From: Clostridiales bacterium
Lineage (GTDB): Bacteria > Bacillota > Clostridia > Oscillospirales > Oscillospiraceae
DNA length: 8,349 bases
Direction of reading: 5' to 3'
NCBI GenBank assembly: GCA_012729875.1
Contig: JAAYCC010000019.1
Coordinates: forward strand, 1-8,349
The notes below the pieces were generated by a model. The model was not told the origin of the DNA and made no database searches. It saw nothing but the letters and a program-made list of their open reading frames with translations. The first letter of the stretch is position 1. Every line of letters starts with the position of its first letter. The position numbers and the translations under genes were made by a program. Shown in pieces: positions 1-6,053 of the stretch.

Positions 1-212
1 AGCAACGCCGCCCACATAAATACTTTGGCATCTGTGCTTTCTGATTTCCGCTGCGCAGCTTGATCCACGACCAGTAACGTGTGATTCCAGACATTTCCCT
101 CGGGATGATGAATTTGAGACTGCTCTGTAAACTGTTGACGATGCAGCATCTGAAAGGGGTATTCATTAAATTTCCCCTGTTCCATAAAGGTTTTAAGCGT
201 TTTTGACGGCAT
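1..212 (-). CDS. HD-domain phosphohydrolase, N-terminal part (cut by window edge)
   Basis: This is an open minus-strand frame that runs off the left edge, so only the N-terminal part is present. The readable protein contains EYPFQML, then HHPEGNVWNHTLLVVDQAA, and ends in MWAALL at the edge. HPEGxVWxHTLxVxDxAA followed by WAALL(HDIGK) is the signature of HD/HDIG phosphohydrolases related to the HD domain of CCA-adding enzymes; the HD pair itself would lie just outside the window. The start given is an ATG with GGAG six bases upstream. The frame is open further up: a very strong AAGGAGG (271-277) sits seven bases before an in-frame CTG (261-263), and the intervening residues (LFKAVETCLLEQ) look like family sequence, so translation may begin there. 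A still longer in-frame ATG at 531-533 has no good ribosome site. The family is well supported; substrate and exact start are not. Confidence 0.75.
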   Translation of the reverse strand, partial: MPSKTLKTFMEQGKFNEYPFQMLHRQQFTEQSQIHHPEGNVWNHTLLVVDQAAQRKSESTDAKVFMWAAL

Positions 213-738
213 ATTCTGCTCCAATAGACATGTCTCTACAGCTTTAAATAAGGCTTGTATCAGATTGACCCCTCCTTGACCACCATAATGCGTTACTGAA
301 GATATCTTTAACTGTTTTGCGAGCCGTATGCAATGACAGTCTTTTTGGGAGATGAAAATACCCGAATTTGAAAGCTTGGGTTTATTATTTCCGCTGTCGC
401 TGGCGAAAAGCTTGACGGACTGCGATCTAAAAAACCATACCAATGGTGATATTTGCAAGATATCATTAGCGGACTTGCCGCTATGCGCATAAGCGCTTAA
501 ATCGGAATTATCACCCGGAGGCGCCTCCGACATGCGGAGATCGCCACGCTATCGACAAGGTTTACCCTGCGGTCTCTGACAGCGCATAATGCAGGCTTGG
601 ACTAATTCTGCCTAATTCTATAGAAATTGCAAGTTGCAGAGGCAGAATATTCATATTTTGCTCTTTTCGCTTTACAACTTAAGCAAAACCCACAAGTTGA
701 ACGGGTACACTTCCTCTAAATTCTGTTCACCATTTTTG
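213..738. other. Intergenic region without a convincing gene, rich in short palindromes
   Basis: This divergent spacer lies between the HD gene and gdhA. Open frames here read as low-plausibility protein and lack ribosome sites, including a minus-strand frame that continues the HD gene upstream to an ATG at 533. What can be seen: a palindrome cluster at 447-529 (listed separately); an inverted repeat ATTCTGCC (605-612) / GGCAGAAT (641-648) enclosing the palindrome TTCTATAGAA (616-625); and CAACTT (675-680) / AAGTTG (694-699) about 40 bases upstream of the gdhA -35 box. I recognise no tRNA, riboswitch or named RNA family, and found no clear promoter for the HD gene. Confidence 0.5.
447..529. 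repeat. Cluster of adjacent hairpins and perfect palindromes
   Basis: Five self-complementary units lie almost end to end. TGATAT / ATATCA with a 7-base loop spans 447-465. AGCGG / CCGCT with a 5-base loop spans 468-482. TATGCGCATA is at 482-491 and TAAGCGCTTA at 490-499. The 14-bp perfect palindrome CGGAGGCGCCTCCG is at 516-529. No T-run follows, so this is not a simple terminator. It could be part of a structured RNA, a protein-binding array or an interspersed element; the sequence alone does not decide. Confidence 0.45.
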
Positions 739-767
739 TTGACTGTGCTGATCATTCGCAGTATAAT
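739..767 (+). promoter_or_regulatory. Sigma-A promoter of gdhA
   Basis: TTGACT at 739-744 and a perfect TATAAT at 762-767 are separated by exactly 17 bases, a near-consensus housekeeping promoter. Transcription should start near 774, giving a leader of about 75 bases before the gdhA start codon. The only nearby candidate operator is the inverted repeat at 675-699. Confidence 0.85.
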
Positions 768-814
768 AAATCTCAATTAATACTTTAATGTACGGCAGTA
801 CAAAGCTAATAAAC

Positions 815-842
815 GGGAGGAAAAACCTCTCAATCAAGGAGG
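815..842 (+). promoter_or_regulatory. Leader hairpin and Shine-Dalgarno of gdhA
   Basis: GGGAGG (815-820) can pair with CCTCTC (826-831) around an AAAAA loop, a six-pair stem with one G-U pair. The true ribosome site AAGGAGG (836-842) lies just downstream, six bases before the ATG. The hairpin ties up a second, decoy-like GGGAGG and leaves the real site free, which would favour efficient initiation. A regulatory role is speculation. Confidence 0.55.
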
Positions 843-848
843 AATATT

Positions 849-2135
849 ATGGGACATGATTCTTACAACCCCTATGTAACCGCCCAAAAGCAATTTGACA
901 GTGTGGCAGATAAGATTGGCCTCGACCAGTCAACACGCGAACTACTGCGTCAGCCCAGCCGCGAGTACCACTTTACCATACCGGTAAAAATGGACGACGG
1001 TACAACAAAGGTTTTTAATGCATATCGAATCCAGCACAATGACGCGCGCGGACCTGCAAAGGGCGGTATCCGCTTCCATCCCCAGGAGACAGTTGATACC
1101 ATACGTGCGTTGTCCATGTGGATGACATGGAAATGTGCAGTAGTTGATATTCCCTTGGGAGGCGGAAAAGGCGGAGTAATATGCGATCCCCATACCCTCT
1201 CTTCCGGAGAACAGGAGAGATTATGCCGCGGCTTTGTAAGGCAGATGGCTAAGAATATCGGACCCGTATCCGATGTACCTGCTCCCGATGTTATGACGAA
1301 CGGACAGCACATGCTCTGGATGCTGGATGAATATGAGGCAATACACGGCGGACATTATCCCGGAACTATCACCGGGAAGCCCGTTGGTATGGGCGGCTCT
1401 CTTGGACGTACGGAAGCGACCGGATATGGCGTCGTCTTCTGCCTGAGGGAGGCTTTGAAAGCAAACAACATTGATATAGAGGCTACAAAAGCGAGCCTGC
1501 AGGGCTTTGGAAATGTCGCGGAATACGCCGCAAGACTGTATACAAAGCTCGGCGGAAAGATTATTGCCATCTCCAGTTGGGACAATAACGACAAAAAGGC
1601 CTATACCTTCCGAAAATCGGATGGGCTTGATATTGATAAAATGGCCGAAATCAAGGATTCCTTCGGAACAATAGACAAGCAAAAGGCTGCCGGCTTGGGA
1701 TGTGAGATTTTAGAAGGTGCGGAATGGATCGCTCAGGATGTTGATATTCTGCTCCCCTGTGCCATGGAAAACCAGATCACGCCCGAGACCTTTGCTAAAA
1801 TCAGCGACAGGGTCAAGATTATCTGCGAGGGCGCCAATGGTCCCACGACCCCGGACTGTGACGAGCTGATAAAAGCTAAAAACATCTATTTGGTCCCCGA
1901 TTTTCTGTGCAATGCAGGCGGCGTAACCTGCAGCTATTTTGAACAGGTACAGTGCAACATGAACTACTTCTGGTCCAAAGAGGAAGTTCTCGAAAGGCTT
2001 GAATTCAAGATGACTTCAGCTTTTCACGCGGTACATGATTTGGCTCAGGAAAAAGGTCTTTATATGAGAGATGCAGCCTATGTGATTGCGATTAACCGTG
2101 TTGCAGAGGCCGTTAAGCTCCGCGGCTGGATATGA
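849..2135 (+). CDS. gdhA: Glutamate dehydrogenase (Glu/Leu/Phe/Val dehydrogenase family)
   Basis: This cytosolic enzyme interconverts glutamate and 2-oxoglutarate plus ammonia using NAD(P), linking carbon and nitrogen metabolism; in clostridia it often serves amino-acid fermentation. The 428 residues match the usual length of hexameric small-subunit enzymes. Visible landmarks are GPAKGGIRFHP (K71, substrate contact), MTWKCAVVDIPLGGGKGG (K95 and catalytic K107), VPAPDVMTNGQ (catalytic D147), the Rossmann motif GFGNVAEYAA (219-228), PCAMENQIT and CNAGGV near the C terminus. Spacing of K71, K95, K107 and D147 fits the K89/K113/K125/D165 set of the Clostridium symbiosum enzyme. After the second Rossmann strand the sequence reads ISSWDNND with no clear acidic discriminator at the strand end, so coenzyme preference cannot be called. 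The gene is monocistronic, with its own consensus promoter, strong Shine-Dalgarno and terminator. Confidence 0.97.
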   Translation: MGHDSYNPYVTAQKQFDSVADKIGLDQSTRELLRQPSREYHFTIPVKMDDGTTKVFNAYRIQHNDARGPAKGGIRFHPQETVDTIRALSMWMTWKCAVVDIPLGGGKGGVICDPHTLSSGEQERLCRGFVRQMAKNIGPVSDVPAPDVMTNGQHMLWMLDEYEAIHGGHYPGTITGKPVGMGGSLGRTEATGYGVVFCLREALKANNIDIEATKASLQGFGNVAEYAARLYTKLGGKIIAISSWDNNDKKAYTFRKSDGLDIDKMAEIKDSFGTIDKQKAAGLGCEILEGAEWIAQDVDILLPCAMENQITPETFAKISDRVKIICEGANGPTTPDCDELIKAKNIYLVPDFLCNAGGVTCSYFEQVQCNMNYFWSKEEVLERLEFKMTSAFHAVHDLAQEKGLYMRDAAYVIAINRVAEAVKLRGWI

Positions 2136-2163
2136 GAAAGCCCAACCCCTGCTAATTATAAAA

Positions 2164-2200
2164 ACGCGCAGAGCTGTTAGTCAGCTCTGCGCGTCTTTAT
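2164..2200 (+). terminator. Rho-independent terminator of gdhA
   Basis: A perfect 13-bp stem (ACGCGCAGAGCTG at 2164-2176 with its complement at 2182-2194) closes a 5-base loop about 30 bases after the gdhA stop. The following T tract is short (CTTTAT), so the signal relies on the very stable GC-rich stem. Confidence 0.9.
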
Positions 2201-2352
2201 ACAGACATGGTTTTGTTTTACCCTTCTGAATAGCTTGCATATACCCACCGCTGCTCGGAAATAATGTTACAATCCTTGTAAGTAAAAAATATGCGTATGT
2301 GAATAAACCTTCTTTTTCCTGCCATACTAATAAAAACTATTTGGAGGTAATT

Positions 2353-2505
2353 ATGGCAAAAGCAGGTATGAGAAGACCCGACCCGAAACAGCCGCACGGT
2401 ACCGAGAGCAACAGGAAGGGCAATTTTCCGAAAAATGAAGCCCCGCCTGTGCCGGAGATGCAAGGTAAAGTTAAGACAGGTAAAGACCGTGCCAGACCCA
2501 TGTAA
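2353..2505 (+). CDS. Small basic proline-rich protein of unknown function (50 aa)
   Basis: The start is the ATG at 2353, because GGAGG (2343-2347) lies five bases upstream. An earlier in-frame ATG at 2299 has no ribosome site and would put that GGAGG inside the coding region. The product begins MAKAGMRRPD and contains PHGTESNRKGNFPKNEAPP and PVPEMQGK. It has 12 Lys/Arg against 5 Asp/Glu, 8 prolines, no Cys or Trp, and no membrane segment or signal peptide, so it is probably disordered and cytoplasmic. I have an impression that similar short proteins recur in clostridial genomes but cannot name a family or function. Expression is supported by the ribosome site and by a strong terminator overlapping the stop codon. 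A link to spores, nucleic acids or ribosomes would be guesswork. Confidence 0.8.
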   Translation: MAKAGMRRPDPKQPHGTESNRKGNFPKNEAPPVPEMQGKVKTGKDRARPM

Positions 2506-2542
2506 GCAAAAAGCACCTGTTTAGGCAGGTGCTTTTTGCTTA
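2503..2542. terminator. Bidirectional terminator shared by convergent genes
   Basis: A perfect 17-bp stem (2503-2519 with 2526-2542) around a 6-base loop includes AAAAAGCACCTG and CAGGTGCTTTTT. The TAA stop codon of the 50-residue gene (2503-2505) forms the base of the stem. T-runs within the stem arms on both strands allow it to end the plus-strand small gene and, 32 bases past its stop codon, the minus-strand DUF4062 gene. Confidence 0.92.
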
Positions 2543-2573
2543 AAGAGATTTGCTGCTTGTCGGCTCTTCATTT

Positions 2574-5500
2574 TTATAATAACGTCTTTTTTATTATTTT
2601 TGAGTAGAGATAGGTCTTCTTATATTTTTTCTTTGTCGCTCTGTCTTTCGTGTTTTCGTAGAGGCCGGTCCAGATCTCAACGCACCTGGACCAATATGCA
2701 TCCTGGACTTCCCTCTCCCCTTTCAGATCTGTAGCAGCCTGGTTATACCATCTGGCGAGGAGATCGAGACGCTCGTCGGTCGGCTCCTGCTTTACGCATT
2801 CCTCCAAAAAACCAAGCCCCTGAGAATAATAGTGTTTTGCTGCGGAGATATCCATTTTAATCAGCTTCTGGGCCTTTGCAAACGCGGCTTCAGCACTGTC
2901 CTGTTTGACGCCGATCATTTTCATATTGGCCTGCGGAAACTCGGAAATTGCTTTCTTTACTTCGGCATTGCCTATTTTTTTAATGATAAGCGAATCAATA
3001 AGCTCTATTTTTGCCACAAATTTTGAGCTGTCCGTTTTTTCACTGAGACTGATTAAAATATCCTTCGCCCTCTGTGCCGAGTCAAGAGCCCCGGCGTCAT
3101 CGTTTTGCATCATCTGGGATAAGGCTCTTATTCTCCAGTATTCGCTCATATCCTCATAGGACTGTGCGGTTCGGAGGGTCTCGTTTAAATAATTGAAAAT
3201 GTCATATGCCTCATCTAAATTTTTTGAGGCCTTATCGTATTCTCCGAGAAAAATCTCCGCAAGACTCATATTGTTCAGCGAAATGGCAAGCTCGCGCTGC
3301 ATACTAAACAGCCTGATTTCTGAGGCCGCCTGCCCACGCAGGGCATAGGCCATTTTGCAGTATTCATATCGTTTAAGATTGTTGCCCGTATGTATGTAAA
3401 TATTCGCGGCGTGGTCGTAAGCTATTGCAAGATTGCGCTTAGCAGTCGGGCCTCCTTTGTCTGACAATATTTCTTTACGCAACTCTATTGCCTCAAATAT
3501 CTTTTGAAAGGCCGCTTCGCAGTTTCCATTTTCAACAAATGCTTCCGAGAGAAGCTCCTTTGTAGTAGCCAAGTTTGACATCTGAGACCGCTCTACCGAC
3601 AGGCTTTGGAATTTTTCAGCTTCTGCCGCGTTTTCAAGCATTTTTTTCTTATCGCCCAGCTGCTCATACAGCATTGAAAGCGCGCGGAGCACCTGTGCGC
3701 AGAGCGGCGCGTTTTGCTCATGATCGCCGCTTACGGCAAAGACCTCCTCTCTGCAGCTTATATACAGTTTTTCCGCCTCGCTGAATTTTGCGGTTAAAAT
3801 ATACGAGTCGGCGAGCTTAACTTTAGCGCGCAGGACATCGAGCTTTTTTAGCTCACCGCTTTCACAATAGCGCTCCATCTGCGGTATAAGCGTCGTATAA
3901 AGCTGCTGCAGTTTTTCCTGTCCTTTAGTTGCTGTGGAGATATAGCTGCCGATTTGAGAACAGACGGTCTGCAGAAATCTGTCCCCGTCTCTGTAATCTT
4001 CGATTTTCCCCAGAAAACCCCAGAAGTACTTGCTGTCGCCCATCACAAGCTCCGTAAACAGCTGCATAGCGCCGTTTGGAGCATTCTGCATCTTTACAAA
4101 GTCAATAGAGTTAATATATGAGATCATGGCGTCAAAGCGAAGATTCAGATAGCTTATGAGCACCATTTCATCGGCTGCCACGGGATCGTCTACAGGTAAT
4201 TTCTCTATGCTTTCAAAAAGCATCCTGTTGAGATCGCCTCTCTCCTTATCCCCCATATTCCCCATTATGGCCCTGCGGATTATCCTATGCGAAAAGTCAA
4301 TACGTCCGTCTCCGCGTACAATGAAATAGGGGCGGAGATATTTCATGAGCCTTGAGAAATTCAGAGCACTGAACGGGATTTGCTCTCTCGTGAAAATATC
4401 TGCGATATCCTTTTCTCTAAGACCGCGACGCGTTTTTGCGATGAGCTTGAGTACATAGGCCGCCGTTGCGACATCAATGCGCTCGCCTGCCTCAAAAATG
4501 ATATCTCTGCACAACTCCTCAAGCGAATCCGGTGTGTTTTTAACGATGTCCAAAAGATAATCGTTTATTGCGGACATATCGTTTCCGAGCTTTTCTATTT
4601 CAGCGAAGTCCCTGCTGTCGAGCATGAGCAGTCGCTGCATGAGGAGGGACAAAAACAGCGGCGACGAGGAGCTTTTGTGTTTTATTATCTCTGACGTCAA
4701 GACAGAATTCAGCTGCTTATGGTTTGCCGTCAATATACTGTCTGTTATTTCTGCCTTTTCAGCGTCGGACAGCCCGCCTTTCTGTATAACAGCTGTGTTT
4801 TTCTGCATTCTCAGCGGCGGCCGGACAGGGAAATCACTAATACAGCAGCATATTACCTTTATATTATCCGGAACTATGTCCGGCAGCCAGTCGAAGCCGA
4901 GAACACCGGTGCCCTGAAGCAATTCCAGGCCATCAAGTACGATAATGAACTTTCGATCCGGAAATTTCTCCGAATACACTCTGCAGAGCTGAATGAACTC
5001 CCGGCGGCATTCCGCAAAAGACGCCGGGCCCTCTCTGTCTTCCTCAAGGCTCTTCTCCAGCTTCTGTGAGAGATAAAAGGAGAGCTGACGCAGAAGGTCG
5101 GTGGTCGTACCGGAACGGTCGTTTTCTCCGCACACAAACGGAAAAACATCACAGCCGCTGTCACGGTAATCACAGGCCAGCTTTGCGATTATCGTGCTTT
5201 TGCCGCTGCCGGACTCGCCTTTTAATATCAAAATACGCGTGTTGTCGTCGGATATGCGCTGTTTGATCTGGTCGCAGAGCTCATATAGGGCGGAAAAATG
5301 CATGGCCTTATTTTCAAGATAAAGCCATGATGAGAGCATACTCCTCTCCTGCCACGTCCTATGCTCTCCGTGCCACTGCTCCTCAAACAGCGACTGCAGG
5401 TCGGAAGACACCATTTTGCAGAACTCATCAAGGCCGGTCATGGAGTCGTTTTCAGGGTCGTATTCAAGCGTATAGGTCTTTATAGGATGCCCAATCCGCT

Positions 5501-6014
5501 CCTCGATTTTCGCTTTGAGCGCATCGAGCTTTCCCTTGTGCCGCTCCGATTCGGGCGTGAAGCTCAACGCCTTTTCAGCAGGCATTTTTTCTGTGTTTAG
5601 TCCGCTGCGCGCATAGAACAGGCAGCAGTCGAGCCTGCTCTTTTCAGAGAGAGCTCCGTATTCGATCTCAAGCGCCGTAACACTCTTATAGTCTTCGCTC
5701 AGCGGATAGCCCTTACTCTGAACGGCATTCTGCAGCAGCTCGCGCTCGGGAACCCAGCCATATCGCTCCCCCAGGAGAACTATCATGTATGGATTTGAGC
5801 GGTCAATCTCATCCAGACATACGGACAGGACCTTTTTTGCCCCTTCCTCGCTCTCAAGCTCGCTGGTATCAACGCCCCATCTCAGATCAATGAAGTCTAC
5901 AGACTCAAAATGAGAGGCGGCAATTTGAGATATCTCCGGCAGAACATAGAGCGCAAGAGCATCGCGTTCAGCCTGCATGTCCCTGAAAGTGCTTGATATG
6001 AATATGGATTTCAT
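2574..6014 (-). CDS. DUF4062 - STAND P-loop NTPase - TPR protein, candidate defence switch
   Basis: The 1146-residue protein has three parts. Residues 1-95 are a DUF4062 domain: KSIFISSTFRDMQAERDAL, then DLRWGV and LGERYGWVP. The region to about 215 (SVTALEIEYG and onward) continues the extended N-terminal module shared with animal TEP1, nephrocystin-3 and NWD proteins. Residues 225-580 are a STAND/NACHT-like NTPase: Walker A GESGSGKS (266-273), Walker B KFIIVLDGLELL (355-366, D361), and a winged-helix-like DFSHRIIRRAI (573-583). Residues 720-1120 form about eight TPR-like helical pairs, followed by a lysine-rich tail. STAND proteins use C-terminal repeats to sense a trigger and NTP-driven oligomerisation to activate an N-terminal effector; applying this here is inference. 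No signal peptide is seen. The ATG is fixed by the conserved IFISSTF start. The gene lies 39 nt after the HD-RyR gene, so they are probably cotranscribed. DUF4062 activity is unknown to me. Confidence 0.93.
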   Translation of the reverse strand: MKSIFISSTFRDMQAERDALALYVLPEISQIAASHFESVDFIDLRWGVDTSELESEEGAKKVLSVCLDEIDRSNPYMIVLLGERYGWVPERELLQNAVQSKGYPLSEDYKSVTALEIEYGALSEKSRLDCCLFYARSGLNTEKMPAEKALSFTPESERHKGKLDALKAKIEERIGHPIKTYTLEYDPENDSMTGLDEFCKMVSSDLQSLFEEQWHGEHRTWQERSMLSSWLYLENKAMHFSALYELCDQIKQRISDDNTRILILKGESGSGKSTIIAKLACDYRDSGCDVFPFVCGENDRSGTTTDLLRQLSFYLSQKLEKSLEEDREGPASFAECRREFIQLCRVYSEKFPDRKFIIVLDGLELLQGTGVLGFDWLPDIVPDNIKVICCCISDFPVRPPLRMQKNTAVIQKGGLSDAEKAEITDSILTANHKQLNSVLTSEIIKHKSSSSPLFLSLLMQRLLMLDSRDFAEIEKLGNDMSAINDYLLDIVKNTPDSLEELCRDIIFEAGERIDVATAAYVLKLIAKTRRGLREKDIADIFTREQIPFSALNFSRLMKYLRPYFIVRGDGRIDFSHRIIRRAIMGNMGDKERGDLNRMLFESIEKLPVDDPVAADEMVLISYLNLRFDAMISYINSIDFVKMQNAPNGAMQLFTELVMGDSKYFWGFLGKIEDYRDGDRFLQTVCSQIGSYISTATKGQEKLQQLYTTLIPQMERYCESGELKKLDVLRAKVKLADSYILTAKFSEAEKLYISCREEVFAVSGDHEQNAPLCAQVLRALSMLYEQLGDKKKMLENAAEAEKFQSLSVERSQMSNLATTKELLSEAFVENGNCEAAFQKIFEAIELRKEILSDKGGPTAKRNLAIAYDHAANIYIHTGNNLKRYEYCKMAYALRGQAASEIRLFSMQRELAISLNNMSLAEIFLGEYDKASKNLDEAYDIFNYLNETLRTAQSYEDMSEYWRIRALSQMMQNDDAGALDSAQRAKDILISLSEKTDSSKFVAKIELIDSLIIKKIGNAEVKKAISEFPQANMKMIGVKQDSAEAAFAKAQKLIKMDISAAKHYYSQGLGFLEECVKQEPTDERLDLLARWYNQAATDLKGEREVQDAYWSRCVEIWTGLYENTKDRATKKKYKKTYLYSKIIKKTLL

Positions 6015-6033
6015 AGGCGCGCCTGTCCCCTTT
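6015..6033 (-). promoter_or_regulatory. Unusual ribosome site with palindrome next to the start codon
   Basis: The only Shine-Dalgarno-like element for the DUF4062 gene is AAAGGGGA (6026-6033, minus strand), 11 bases from the ATG, which is longer than usual. The gap is filled by the 10-bp perfect palindrome AGGCGCGCCT (6015-6024) directly touching the start codon. Translation may be modest or coupled to the upstream gene, which ends 39 bases away. Confidence 0.45.
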
Positions 6034-6053
6034 CGTGCTATTACACAGAGCTC

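Noticed and set aside
308..490. A 60-codon minus-strand open frame in the gdhA-HD spacer
   Set aside because: No ribosome site precedes it and the translation has no recognisable domain. It overlaps the palindrome cluster and another open frame, so it is more likely noncoding sequence that happens to be open.
213..533. Extension of the partial HD gene to an in-frame ATG at 533
   Set aside because: The frame is open, but the added residues look unlike the HD family, no ribosome site precedes the ATG, and two better ribosome sites (before 263 and 212) lie nearer the conserved part.
950..1682. Minus-strand frames of up to 153 codons inside gdhA
   Set aside because: They are antisense to a well-conserved enzyme gene, without ribosome sites or recognisable domains.
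2235..2295. Promoter for the 50-residue gene (TTGCAT at 2235, or TTACAA-17-TATGCG at 2267-2295)
   Set aside because: None of the combinations gives both a good -10 and correct spacing; TTACAA/TATGCG is the best but too weak to list as a feature.
4380..5600. Several overlapping plus-strand open frames of 80-115 codons
   Set aside because: They lie opposite the NTPase coding region, lack ribosome sites and have Cys/Phe/Arg-rich translations typical of antisense shadows.
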